From contig NZ_OZ245846.1 of the NCBI RefSeq assembly GCF_965228935.1, positions 5,580,001 to 5,644,000 on the forward strand: a DNA stretch of 64,000 bases, in the 5' to 3' direction. The notes under the pieces are model-generated. The model was not told where the DNA came from. It saw only the letters and a program-made list of their open reading frames with translations, and made no database searches. Position numbers and translations under genes: made by a program. The DNA comes from Ulvibacterium sp965228935 (GTDB taxonomy: Bacteria; Bacteroidota; Bacteroidia; Flavobacteriales; Flavobacteriaceae). Below, one piece after another: positions 17,230 through 26,128 of this stretch (its first letter is position 1; every line of letters begins with the position of its first letter).

Positions 17230-18999
17230 TTACTGCTTCTTTTCAAAGACCAAAGTGGTAATACTTTCGTCCTCCTCGTTAATATCCTTCAATTCGATAC
17301 GATTACCGTCCTCAGAGATGGATACGAATTCCCAATCTTCCGTCAATTCTCCAAGTGGGTCGGTATCTCCCAAGTTAAGATATACCTTCAACTTGCCATC
17401 ACTATTTCGGATAACCCTCCACAATCCTGGAATTGTAGGTCCGGTGTCACCGGTTGTAACAGCTATCATGTGCTCTGCTTGAAACGCAAAGGTATATGCG
17501 GCATAGTTATCGGTTTCGTCCATATCCCCTTCGGAATACTGGGCTACCATCCATTCACCGCCCATCATAATATTCCTAATTTCAGGAACATCACCATCAT
17601 CAGCATTGTCGTTGCATACGCGTTGCAATATCAATTCGTAATCGATTTCAGGGATCTCAAACTTTAATCTGTCGTCCTTAAGATCGGCTATGGGCCACTC
17701 AAAACTCACCCCAGGCTCCTCTCCTATGTTAATGGCCATCACCAATCTCTCCTGGGCGTTCATTGTAATTTCCCAAGTACCTTCGGAAACAACATCACCA
17801 TTGGTCAAGGTTACCACACCTTCTGGCATGAACTGGAACTCATAGCCCAATAGCCTTCTAATTTCCTCATTATCGACCACTACCTTTTTAATGATCCAGC
17901 TACATTCCTTTAATATTTCACGAAGACCATCAGGGTCGGTATTGGCTTCACAGTATTGCTGCATTATAATCCTATTGCCTTCGCCAGCGTACAATTTTAT
18001 TTTCCCTTCTTCGATTTCATAGACCAACCATTCCAAGCTAAAGTCTACTAGAACGTCAAACTCCAATTTTAAAAGGGCGCCATCATCACTTGCACGGGTA
18101 TTCCAAGTTCCTTCCAGGTTATTGCCCATCCGATCCTTAACGGTGACCGTACCATCCTCCTTAAAATTCATAAGGTATTCAAAGTACTGATCGGTTTGGT
18201 TTATCCCGTCCCTTTTTACTTCCCGGACCAACCAAGGGCACTTTACCAAATAGGAATCCAGGCGTTCTTTATCAAAATCGTCATCGTTATAATCATTATC
18301 ATCGTCTTCATCACAGGCTTCTTTGGCGCTCTCTATAGCATTGGCCAATTCCCCGTTGGAATCAACAACAATCTCTGTTCCGTCATAGAGTTTCAATGTT
18401 ACCGGAAATTCAATACTAATAAGGTCTTCTTCATCCAAGCCAGCGAAGAAACGTCTCATTTCCATATCGCTTTCAACCGTAACATTTCCGGTCTGCTGTC
18501 TGTTGATATCAAAAGTGAACAAGGTAACGGGGTATACAAAATCTATACATTCTATATCGTCATCATCCCCGCCTTCTATACATTTCTCGGCCCATTCACG
18601 CAAATCGCCCTCGCCATTAATGGTAATCTCGGTGTAATCGCCCAAGGTAATGGTGATGGGAAAAAGGATTTCCAAAATGTCCTCATCATCATCAAAGGCA
18701 TCAAAGATTTCCTCGATTTGCTCAAGATCTTTTACCGCATCAATGGTCAATTCCAATCCATTTACTTCAACGGTATATGGAAAACGGATATTAAAACAAC
18801 TGGAACCATCTACGATATTATCAAAAGACCCATCATTGGAAACGGTCTTTTCTACCAATTGGGCCGTGGATGAATTGGCCATAATGGTTTCTTGTTCGTT
18901 CTCCCCCGGAAGTTCCTCATATTCCGTTTGGCAGGAAGAAAAGGTAAGCGCAATCATGAGTAGGCTGGTGTACAGTGTGTAATTCAAAAACTTTCTCAT
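17230..18999 (-). CDS. large modular lipoprotein: four FPxT beta modules plus three lipocalin-like domains
   Basis: With the ATG at 18999 the protein has 589 residues and a lipoprotein signal (lipobox FSSC, Cys23). Residues of roughly 55-225 hold four repeats of about 40 residues (NIRFPYTVEVNG, EILFPITITLGD, DFVYPVTLFTFD, SIEFPVTLKLYDG), each followed by an acidic linker with runs of Asp. Three domains of about 100 residues follow, each beginning near a Trp (CPWLVREV, CSWIIKKV, GEWMVAQY) and containing a GTW/GLW turn. I do not know a function. It is divergent from the ECF sigma gene at 19104, which suggests a surface partner of that sensing system. Confidence 0.75.
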   Translation of the reverse strand: MRKFLNYTLYTSLLMIALTFSSCQTEYEELPGENEQETIMANSSTAQLVEKTVSNDGSFDNIVDGSSCFNIRFPYTVEVNGLELTIDAVKDLEQIEEIFDAFDDDEDILEILFPITITLGDYTEITINGEGDLREWAEKCIEGGDDDDIECIDFVYPVTLFTFDINRQQTGNVTVESDMEMRRFFAGLDEEDLISIEFPVTLKLYDGTEIVVDSNGELANAIESAKEACDEDDDNDYNDDDFDKERLDSYLVKCPWLVREVKRDGINQTDQYFEYLMNFKEDGTVTVKDRMGNNLEGTWNTRASDDGALLKLEFDVLVDFSLEWLVYEIEEGKIKLYAGEGNRIIMQQYCEANTDPDGLREILKECSWIIKKVVVDNEEIRRLLGYEFQFMPEGVVTLTNGDVVSEGTWEITMNAQERLVMAINIGEEPGVSFEWPIADLKDDRLKFEIPEIDYELILQRVCNDNADDGDVPEIRNIMMGGEWMVAQYSEGDMDETDNYAAYTFAFQAEHMIAVTTGDTGPTIPGLWRVIRNSDGKLKVYLNLGDTDPLGELTEDWEFVSISEDGNRIELKDINEEDESITTLVFEKKQ

Positions 19000-19058
19000 A
19001 ACGATTTGGATTTTTTGTTCGTTCCCCATTAAAACAACCCATTTGAAAAATACCCTAC

Positions 19059-19087
19059 TTTGTTTTCGATTTTTTCAAATATCTTTG
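19059..19087 (+). promoter_or_regulatory. TTTG / TAnnTTTG promoter of the sigma gene
   Basis: TATCTTTG at 19080-19087 matches the Bacteroidota -7 consensus TAnnTTTG exactly, with TTTG at 19059-19062 (17-bp spacer) as the -33 box. Transcription should begin near 19092-19096, about 10 bp before the TTG start codon. Confidence 0.65.
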
Positions 19088-19103
19088 ATGCAAAACCAAC
19101 CCA

Positions 19104-19616
19104 TTGAAAACTGAATCCCAGGACAATGTATGTGAGGAAGCGGTATTTAGTTCGCTCTTCAAAACTAATTCTAAAACGGTTTTTAACTATATATATTATA
19201 AGTTCGGAAATGAGGAAAAAGCTTATGATGCCGTTCAGGAAGCCTTCTTAAAGCTTTGGGAAAACTGTGCCAAGGTCACCCCTCAAAAGGCAAAGTCCTA
19301 TGTTTATACTGTTGCCAACAACCTTTACCTTAATGTCATTAAAGCCGAAAAGGTACGTCTAAAGTATGCGGACAAAACATTAAGCAGTACCAATGAGTCG
19401 CCTGAATTCTTAATGGAGGAAAACCAGTTTAAACAAAAATTGGACCAGGCGTTGAACAGTTTACCGGAGAACCAGCGTACCGTTTTTTTGTTGAACCGGA
19501 TCGATGGTAAAAAATATGCCGAGATTGCCGAAATGGAGGGGGTAAGTGTAAAGGCCATAGAAAAACGGATGCATTTGGCGTTGAAAACGCTTAGGGAACA
19601 AATCGATGGGATTTGA
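19104..19616 (+). CDS. ECF RNA polymerase sigma factor
   Basis: The 170-residue protein has sigma region 2 (VFNYIYYKFGNEEKAYDAVQ, AFLKLWENC) and region 4 (ALNSLPENQRTVFLLNRIDG, YAEIAEMEGVSVKAIEKRM). The start is TTG: the frame has a stop at 19086 and no ATG before region 2. It is the first gene of a FecI-FecR-FecA-like trio: sigma, FecR anti-sigma (20101), TonB receptor (20993). Its TGA stop is made by the first unit of the heptamer array, so changes in copy number do not alter the C-terminus. Confidence 0.92.
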   Translation: MKTESQDNVCEEAVFSSLFKTNSKTVFNYIYYKFGNEEKAYDAVQEAFLKLWENCAKVTPQKAKSYVYTVANNLYLNVIKAEKVRLKYADKTLSSTNESPEFLMEENQFKQKLDQALNSLPENQRTVFLLNRIDGKKYAEIAEMEGVSVKAIEKRMHLALKTLREQIDGI

Positions 19617-19947
19617 GGTTTGAGGTTTGAGGTTTGAGGTTTGAGGTTTGAGGTTTGAGGTTTGAGGTTTGAGGTTTGAGGTTTGAGGTTTGAGGTTTGA
19701 GGTTTGAGGTTTGAGGTTTGAGGTTTGAGGTTTGAGGTTTGAGGTTTGAGGTTTGAGGTTTGAGGTTTGAGGTTTGAGGTTTGAGGTTTGAGGTTTGAGG
19801 TTTGAGGTTTGAGGTTTGAGGTTTGAGGTTTGAGGTTTGAGGTTTGAGGTTTGAGGTTTGAGGTTTGAGGTTTGAGGTTTGAGGTTTGAGGTTTGAGGTT
19901 TGAGGTTTGAGGTTTGAGGTTTGAGGTTTGAGGTTTGAGGTTTGAGG
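19612..19947 (+). repeat. 48 perfect tandem copies of the 7-bp unit TTTGAGG
   Basis: The phase is unbroken from 19612 to 19947, 336 bp without a single mismatch. The array starts at the sigma stop codon and ends 153 bp before the fecR ATG. On the plus strand each frame hits TGA; on the minus strand all frames are open and would encode a 7-residue repeat (SNLKPQT), which is a by-product of the unit length. GG doublets every 7 bp could allow weak two-tetrad G-quadruplexes. Perfect homogeneity indicates recent expansion by slippage. Confidence 0.98.
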
Positions 19948-20100
19948 TTAAGATGTGAATTTTACATATATCTAAATAGGAAATTATACGCATGTTATGA
20001 TAAATTCTGAACAATCGGCAATGGAAATAGATGATTCAATTCCAAACCGAAGTAGGGTTTTTTTGTAGTGAACTGTTATTAAGGTATAAAGCTAGAAATC

Positions 20101-21012
20101 ATGCAAGAAAATTACTTGGCAAAATGGCTGAACAATGAACTCTCCGAGGAGGAGCTCGCGGAATTTAAAAAATCCGACGAGTATGCTACCTATCGGAAGA
20201 TTCTTGAGGCCTCCGGTACATTGGAAGGCCCTGATTTTAATGTGGACGAGGCATTGACCGCTTTAAGGAACAAACGCGAACTTTCAACTCCAAAAGTGGT
20301 GCAATTGCATCCTTTCCGGAAGTTTTTGCGGGTAGCGGCGGCCATTGCGGTATTGCTTGTTGCCTCGTATTTTTATCTGAATGCCCTGGATGAGCGTGTT
20401 TCCACTCAATTTGCCGAAAACAAGGAAGTTGTACTTCCAGATAATTCCGAAATCGTATTGAATGCCGATTCTCAAATTTCCTATAATGAAAAGGCGTGGG
20501 GCAAGGAACGTAACATATCCCTAAAGGGTGAGGCCTTTTTTAAGGTGGCCAAGGGAAAACGCTTTACGGTTTCCACGGAGAATGGTACCGTAGCCGTTTT
20601 GGGAACTCAGTTCAATGTGGAAAACCGCAATGGTTTTTTTGAGGTGACCTGTTATGAGGGATTGGTAAGCGTTACCTTTAAGGGTACGGAAACCAAACTG
20701 CCCGCCGGGGATTCCTTTCTGGCCATTGATGGAAAAATTGTTAAGGGCAAAGTGGTCAACATTTCCCAACCTTCCTGGATGAGCGACGAAAGCTCCTTTA
20801 AGAGTATTCCATTGCAATATGTTCTGGATGAATTTGAAAGACAGCACAATATTACCGTTGAGACCAAAAATATCGATTTAAATCAATTATATACTGGCAC
20901 TTTTAGCAACACAAATACAGATTTGGCGTTACAGAGTATAAGTGTTCCCTCTCAAATAAAGTTTAAATTAGAGGGGAATAAAGTGCTGTTCTATGCTGAA
21001 AACGCACCCTAA
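20101..21012 (+). CDS. FecR-family anti-sigma factor
   Basis: The 303-residue protein has a cytoplasmic N-terminal segment (QENYLAKWLNNELSEEELAEF), a single membrane helix at about 76-95, a periplasmic FecR domain (EVVLPDNSEIVLNADSQISY ... GEAFFKVAKGKRFTVST ... VLGTQFNVENR) and a C-terminal DUF4974 domain (SFKSIPLQYVLDEFERQHNI). It should hold the 19104 sigma factor until the TonB receptor at 20993 signals. Its 3' end overlaps the receptor gene by 20 bp, implying coupled translation. It is separated from the sigma gene by the heptamer array. Confidence 0.92.
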   Translation: MQENYLAKWLNNELSEEELAEFKKSDEYATYRKILEASGTLEGPDFNVDEALTALRNKRELSTPKVVQLHPFRKFLRVAAAIAVLLVASYFYLNALDERVSTQFAENKEVVLPDNSEIVLNADSQISYNEKAWGKERNISLKGEAFFKVAKGKRFTVSTENGTVAVLGTQFNVENRNGFFEVTCYEGLVSVTFKGTETKLPAGDSFLAIDGKIVKGKVVNISQPSWMSDESSFKSIPLQYVLDEFERQHNITVETKNIDLNQLYTGTFSNTNTDLALQSISVPSQIKFKLEGNKVLFYAENAP

Positions 21013-23530
21013 ACGCCTTATATTCTTTTTTACTTCCTTACTGTTCCTGATTTTCGTACAAAACGGAATTGGCCAGGATGGAACGGGCAAAACGGCACCA
21101 CTTATTTCCTATCTCCAAATCTTGGAGAGCCGGTTCGAGGTCAAATTTTCCTATGTGGACGAGGATATCGAAAATCTCCATGTCCTTATACCGAAAAACG
21201 ATGAACTCGACGAAATTCTCTCCGATATCCAAGCCCAGACCCAGCTTAAAATCCAGCAACTCAACGAACGTTATTACACGCTTACCAAAAGCAGTACGGT
21301 AGATATCTGTGCCACCGTGCTGGACAATTTTAAACAAAATACGGTCATGGGGGCTACCGTTAAGGTATTGGATTCCGAAATTGCGCTCATTACCGATATG
21401 GACGGTTCGTTCTCATTGAACAATATTCCTAGAAATTCGGTTCTGGAAATCAAGCACTTGGGCTTTAAGACCCTGTTCATAAAGGCGGAGGAATTGACCG
21501 CTGTCAATCCTTGCAAAACCTTATTATTGGCACAATTCTATCAGCAACTGGACGAGGTAATCGTCTACCAATTCCTTACCACCGGAATTTTAAAGGAGTC
21601 CGATGGCAGTATCCAGATGAATACAGCAGAATTTGGTATTCTTCCGGGTTTAATAGAGCCGGATATATTGCAGACCGTACAGGCCCTCCCGGGAATCAAA
21701 AGTATAGATGAGACCGTTTCGGACATCAATATCCGTGGAGGTACCAACGATCAGAACCTTATGCTTTGGGATGGTATCAAAATGTATCAGTCCGGTCATT
21801 TTTTTGGATTGATTTCAGCATTTAACCCTTACCTGACCGATAGAATCATCCTTATCAAAAACGGGACTTCGGCCCAATATGGCGATGGTGTAAGCGGAGT
21901 TTTGGATATGCGCACCAAAAATGAGATTACGGAAGCCTTGACAGGTGGGGCTGGCCTTAATCTTATTGGCGGAGATGTTTATGCCCAATTGCCCCTGTCC
22001 GATAAATTAGGCTTTCAATTCTCGGCGCGGCGCTCCCTGACTGATTTTTTGGAAACCCCTACCTACGGCCAATTTGTAAATCGTGTTTTTCAGGACACCC
22101 GCGTAACACAAAACAGCGACTTTTATTTTTATGATTTTACCGGGAAGCTATTGTATGATATCAATCCCTATCAAAAAGTGCGTTTGAGCTTTATAAATAT
22201 CAACAATCAGCTGGATTATCAGGAAACCAATTCGGATAGTTTTAGAAGTTCGGTAAGCACTTTAGATCAAACGAACATTTCCTTCGGCGGAAGCCTGGAA
22301 AGTCAGTGGACCGATCGATTCTCTTCCCATCTTAATCTCTACTATACCAATTATGATCTGGATGCCGAAAATAGTACCGCCAACGGCCAACAAATCCTTT
22401 TCCAGAATAACGAAGTGATAGAAACGGCCCTGAAATTAAATACCCATTTTCAGGTTAATGAAAGCTTGAATTGGCTTAACGGGTATCAACTCACGGAGAC
22501 CGGGATTCGAAATATTGCCGATGTTACCCAACCTCCATTCAAGAGCAATGTAAAAGGTGTGATCAGAACCCACTCCCTCTTTTCGGAGATCGAACATACA
22601 TCACCGGATACCAAACTTATGGCGCGCGCAGGAGCCCGACTCAATTATATTGGAGATCCCCAAACGTATGACTCTTTTGAGAAAGTGATTATAGAACCTC
22701 GGTTAAATATCAACTATGCCCTGGCCAAACATTTCAGGGCGGAACTCTTAGGGGAATTTAAGAGCCAGGCCACCAATCAAGTCATTGATTTGGAGCAGAA
22801 TTTTTTGGGTATTGAAAAACGCCGCTGGATACTTTCGGATAACGATTCCTTACCCATAACCCGTAGTAAACAGGCTTCCATCGGTTTCAATTATGACCAT
22901 CCCAAGCTCTATATCGGCATAGAAGGTTTTTATAAGGAAGTAAAGGGAATCAGTACCGAAACGCAAGGCTTTCAGAACCAAAATCAATTTAACGGGGAAA
23001 TAGGACAATACGAGGTGAAGGGAATCGAATTCCTGATCAATAAAAAGACCAATGATTACAGTGCATGGCTGAGTTACACCTATAATTTTAACACTTATAC
23101 CTTTCCCGACATAGACCCGTCCGAATTTCCCAACAATTTGGACATCCGTCATACCTTTACTTTTGCCGGCACCTATACCTATCAGGATTTCAGGTTTGGG
23201 ATAGGCCTAAATTATCGCACGGGACGGCCCTTTACGGAACCTGATCCGGCCAATCCGATAGACACTACCTTTTTTCCCAATCGGATAAACTTTCAGAATC
23301 CCAATAGCAGCAGGCTACCGGAGTATCTACGTGCAGATGCCTCCGCGGTTTATGAATTTGACTTGAGCCGTGGACTCAAAGCTTCGGTAGGGGCTTCCGT
23401 ACTGAATTTTACGGATAGAAGAAACATCCTCAACGCATACTATCGTATCAACGATTCCGGGGAAGTGGAGGCAATTGAAAATGTTTCCTTGGGCATTACC
23501 CCCAATTTTAGTTTTCGGGTACGGTTTTAA
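20993..23530 (+). CDS. TonB-dependent receptor with STN signalling domain (FecA-like transducer)
   Basis: The 845-residue protein has a signal peptide (1-27), an STN domain (about 35-100, YLQILESRFEVKFSYVDEDI) that contacts FecR, and a carboxypeptidase-like beta domain (about 105-170, ATVKVLDSEIALITDMDGSF). A plug follows (about 205-310, QALPGIKSIDETVSDINIRG, LIKNGTSAQYGDGVSGVLDM), then a beta-barrel ending in GITPNFSFRVRF with the outer-membrane Phe. No SusD gene follows, so this is a stand-alone transducer. Its ligand is unknown (siderophore, oligosaccharide or other). A hairpin terminator begins at its stop codon. Confidence 0.92.
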   Translation: MLKTHPKRLIFFFTSLLFLIFVQNGIGQDGTGKTAPLISYLQILESRFEVKFSYVDEDIENLHVLIPKNDELDEILSDIQAQTQLKIQQLNERYYTLTKSSTVDICATVLDNFKQNTVMGATVKVLDSEIALITDMDGSFSLNNIPRNSVLEIKHLGFKTLFIKAEELTAVNPCKTLLLAQFYQQLDEVIVYQFLTTGILKESDGSIQMNTAEFGILPGLIEPDILQTVQALPGIKSIDETVSDINIRGGTNDQNLMLWDGIKMYQSGHFFGLISAFNPYLTDRIILIKNGTSAQYGDGVSGVLDMRTKNEITEALTGGAGLNLIGGDVYAQLPLSDKLGFQFSARRSLTDFLETPTYGQFVNRVFQDTRVTQNSDFYFYDFTGKLLYDINPYQKVRLSFININNQLDYQETNSDSFRSSVSTLDQTNISFGGSLESQWTDRFSSHLNLYYTNYDLDAENSTANGQQILFQNNEVIETALKLNTHFQVNESLNWLNGYQLTETGIRNIADVTQPPFKSNVKGVIRTHSLFSEIEHTSPDTKLMARAGARLNYIGDPQTYDSFEKVIIEPRLNINYALAKHFRAELLGEFKSQATNQVIDLEQNFLGIEKRRWILSDNDSLPITRSKQASIGFNYDHPKLYIGIEGFYKEVKGISTETQGFQNQNQFNGEIGQYEVKGIEFLINKKTNDYSAWLSYTYNFNTYTFPDIDPSEFPNNLDIRHTFTFAGTYTYQDFRFGIGLNYRTGRPFTEPDPANPIDTTFFPNRINFQNPNSSRLPEYLRADASAVYEFDLSRGLKASVGASVLNFTDRRNILNAYYRINDSGEVEAIENVSLGITPNFSFRVRF

Positions 23531-23550
23531 AAGTCAGTTCATGACTTTTT
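23529..23550 (+). terminator. intrinsic terminator after the TonB receptor
   Basis: AAAAGTCA-gttca-TGACTTTTT forms an 8-bp stem ending in a T-run, overlapping the receptor stop codon. Confidence 0.7.
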
Positions 23551-23579
23551 AGTTAAGCCTCAGCTTATAAGGCCAATAG

Positions 23580-23611
23580 TTTTAAAAACCTGACAGGTCT
23601 ATTTTTGAATC
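23580..23611. repeat. dispersed 32-bp repeat, intergenic copy
   Basis: The segment TTTTAAAAACCTGACAGGTC (23580-23599) continues through CTATTTTTGAATC-like sequence to 23611. It differs at two positions from 32163-32194, which lies inside argS. Its inner part is one arm of the 31-bp palindrome at 31789-31819. Confidence 0.8.
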
Positions 23612-23693
23612 GACTTCGTCCAAAATGAGGGCCTGTCGGTCATCCCCTAAATCCTTAATGAATTCTATTCCTTCCATAGGCTGAAAACGGAAA

Positions 23694-25004
23694 TTATTTG
23701 ACCAGTGTCATGGAATGCGCTCCCCTGGTAACGGATACACTATGATCGGTTTTTACCAAAAAAGGAAGTTCACCTTTCTCCCGGACAACCCTCCAAAAAT
23801 CGATACGACCGCCTTTAACGGTATCATCGAAGTTATCGAACACCGCCACGGCCAGATAGTTGTCCGAAGCATCAAATACGATAGCCTCGGGAAGTATCCC
23901 CTGAAAATAAAAATCGTTTAAATGTTTAAGTTTTCCCGTTTCTTGATCCAGGGAGACAAGGGAAAGTGAACTGTACCAGGTCATTCTTGGCTCTGCCCCA
24001 TCAACTTCATAAGGGAGGTAGCTACGTTCAAGGTTCGTAGTAACGATTAAAGTACCATCGTTGCTTATCGCGAAACCCTCCGGACTTATACTGGTCTCGG
24101 CAGTTGAAATATTAGAGTGCAAGGTTTTTCCATCTGTAGGATCGCTATCGAATCGGATACTGTTCAATTGTCCCCTAGGTGCCTCGATCCAAGTACCGTC
24201 CACATCCGATCCCCAGTAGAGACAGGTTGTGACATAATGTTTTCCATCCGGTGTAAAATCTCCCTTCATAGGAAACTTACCTGTTCCAACAACGTTACCG
24301 TAAGCTTCTATAGTGGGGATATCCTTGGAAAGATTCGGTTTTACAAAGACTATTTGGTCGGCATTCTGCATTACCGCGGCCAGATACTCCCCTGAAGGAT
24401 GCCAATCCACCTCATTGGCTGCCGTCTCAGCATCCACATTGGGAATGGTAAAGTGGAACACTTTTCCCAATCTTCCATTTGTAAAGGGAATTAATCCCAG
24501 GTTCTTCGTTCCGTTGCTATAAAATCCAATGGCCAACCAATTTCCATCCGGACTTACGGATACGCCCACTGGCCTTGTCCCAATATCCTTGGTCTCTATT
24601 AATTTAGGGCTCCTAAGGTCGGTGATGTCAAATACCGACAACAATCGGCCAATACCCAAGTCATTAAAGGTAGTTCCTCCCTTGGAAGGTGGTGTAAATG
24701 TCTCTACAACAAAGGCATAATTGCCATCGGGAGAAACCGCAACGGAGCAAGGCGGTCCCGCCACGGAATTAGTGGCGAAAATCTCATAGGCCTTCCAATT
24801 GCGATAGTTTACGTCAAGTGGGACAAGGCTCAGGGCATCCTTACCATCCTGTTCGCCTAATTCACCGTCCACATAGGCAGAGGATACCATATCGGCATCG
24901 GAGACGGAGATAATGGCCTTTCCCTTAAAGTCTAAAGGGGCTTTTCTATTTTGTGCAATTCCAAATTGAGCCATCAGAACGGCCCCTAAAACTATTTTCT
25001 TCAT
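23694..25004 (-). CDS. secreted beta-propeller (lactonase/YncE-like) protein
   Basis: Starting at ATG 25004, the 436-residue protein has a signal peptide (MKKIVLGAVLMAQFGIAQ) and repeated propeller blades marked by SPDG or TPDG turns: CSVAVSPDGNYAFVVE, VGVSVSPDGNWLAIGF, DFTPDGKHYVTT, FAISNDGTLIVTT. This resembles seven-bladed YncE or 6-phosphogluconolactonase-like proteins. An enzymatic site cannot be assigned; binding or lactonase activity are both possible. It is 97 bp downstream of the AraC regulator on the same strand, suggesting a shared transcript. Confidence 0.75.
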   Translation of the reverse strand: MKKIVLGAVLMAQFGIAQNRKAPLDFKGKAIISVSDADMVSSAYVDGELGEQDGKDALSLVPLDVNYRNWKAYEIFATNSVAGPPCSVAVSPDGNYAFVVETFTPPSKGGTTFNDLGIGRLLSVFDITDLRSPKLIETKDIGTRPVGVSVSPDGNWLAIGFYSNGTKNLGLIPFTNGRLGKVFHFTIPNVDAETAANEVDWHPSGEYLAAVMQNADQIVFVKPNLSKDIPTIEAYGNVVGTGKFPMKGDFTPDGKHYVTTCLYWGSDVDGTWIEAPRGQLNSIRFDSDPTDGKTLHSNISTAETSISPEGFAISNDGTLIVTTNLERSYLPYEVDGAEPRMTWYSSLSLVSLDQETGKLKHLNDFYFQGILPEAIVFDASDNYLAVAVFDNFDDTVKGGRIDFWRVVREKGELPFLVKTDHSVSVTRGAHSMTLVK

Positions 25005-25101
25005 TTTGGCATTCATTTTTATTTCTTTGAAAGATCTCCAAAATTAATCCGGACGACTCTTGCAAGAAGGTCTTAGAAGTCCAAAAAAAAGGTTCTAAAG
25101 G

Positions 25102-25974
25102 TCAAATTTCCAAGGCAATCCTAGTCGTGTGGGAAGGCAGGTAGCCAAAGTGGGTCTTATAGGATTTACTAAAGTGGGAGTAGTCCTCAAAACCTACTTC
25201 CAAATAAATTTCCATAGGCTTTTTGGAACCGTAGGCAATGAGGTCATGAGCTAATTCCAGTCGTTTCTCTTTTATCCATTTAAACGGACTGGTATTGAAA
25301 ATCTCACGAAATTCCCGTTTAAAACTGGAGAGGCTACGCCCGGATAAAGATGCCAGTTCTTTAATAGGAATTTTTTTTGAGTACATGGTTTCCATGAATA
25401 ACCGTAAATCTATCTTTGATGGCTTCGCCATATCCGAAAGGAAACTTGGCAAGGACTTGGTGTACTGGGAAAGGTTGATCAAAATCTCAAAAGTCTTTAT
25501 TTTAAAAAGAGCTTTGCCCGTTGATGATGAATTTCGAATATAGGGCAGCATGGACTGAAAGGCGGATGTTAACATCTCGCTTTGGCCAAAGACCATAAAG
25601 GGTGTGGTCGGTTTCGTCAACGAGTTCTGAAATTCATTGTTTTTCAAAAATTCCAGCAGGAATTCATCTTTTAGGAAAAAAAGAAGGCTTCGATAAGGCC
25701 TCCCTGTTTTGAGGTATTTTAGAATGGTCTGCTTGGGGATGAGCATGGTCTCGCCAGCGGAAATTTCAATAGTGGTATGCGCAATATGTAATTTACAGTT
25801 GCCGGAGACTACATGCAGTATTTCGTGATGGGCGGTATAAGCCGTACCCCTTACCTCATAGTGTCCATCATGACAGCTTTCTAAAATCGTGGCCCCATCG
25901 AGTTCGACCATTTCCCGGATTTCAGGCCGGTTCTTGAACTGCCGAGGCATTATAAATACATCCACCGCTTCCAT
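25102..25974 (-). CDS. AraC-family transcriptional regulator
   Basis: The 290-residue protein has an N-terminal cupin-like sensing region (GHYEVRGTAYTAHHEILHVVSG, ISAGETMLIPKQT) and a C-terminal AraC double helix-turn-helix (about 190-290: MYSKKIPIKELASLSGRSLS, FKREFREIFNTSPFKWIKEK, EVGFEDYSHFSKSYKTHFGY). It probably senses a small molecule and controls the adjacent beta-propeller gene or the permease upstream. A decayed copy of its first 55 or so codons and its upstream region lies at 28735-29010, beyond the 26129-28519 permease gene. Confidence 0.92.
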   Translation of the reverse strand: MEAVDVFIMPRQFKNRPEIREMVELDGATILESCHDGHYEVRGTAYTAHHEILHVVSGNCKLHIAHTTIEISAGETMLIPKQTILKYLKTGRPYRSLLFFLKDEFLLEFLKNNEFQNSLTKPTTPFMVFGQSEMLTSAFQSMLPYIRNSSSTGKALFKIKTFEILINLSQYTKSLPSFLSDMAKPSKIDLRLFMETMYSKKIPIKELASLSGRSLSSFKREFREIFNTSPFKWIKEKRLELAHDLIAYGSKKPMEIYLEVGFEDYSHFSKSYKTHFGYLPSHTTRIALEI

Positions 25975-26128
25975 ATAACCCCTAATGAACTATAAAAGTA
26001 ACAAAGAATGGGTAGAATCGATTTTGGTAATGAAACAAACTGAGTCCTATAAGCCGACTTTTTAAAATATATTTTCCAAAACTTCAAAACACATATGGAT
26101 ATTCATCCCAAATCCTTTGTTGATATGA

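Noticed and set aside
18196..18873. 225-codon plus-strand frame opposite the modular lipoprotein
   Set aside because: Antisense shadow of a gene with clear repeats and lipobox; isoleucine-rich low-complexity product.
19088..19114. Short upstream frame (MQNQPIEN) overlapping the sigma start as a leader peptide
   Set aside because: Its ATG immediately follows the predicted -7 box, so it should lie upstream of the transcript start.
19612..19947. CRISPR-like or telomere-like array
   Set aside because: There are no spacers, so it is not CRISPR. The unit differs from plant-type TTTAGGG and lies internally in a bacterial sequence.
19325..20014. 229-codon minus-strand frame encoding repeated SNLKPQT
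   Set aside because: It is open only because a 7-bp unit without stops on that strand repeats 48 times; it then runs antisense through the sigma gene. No start context or domain supports it.
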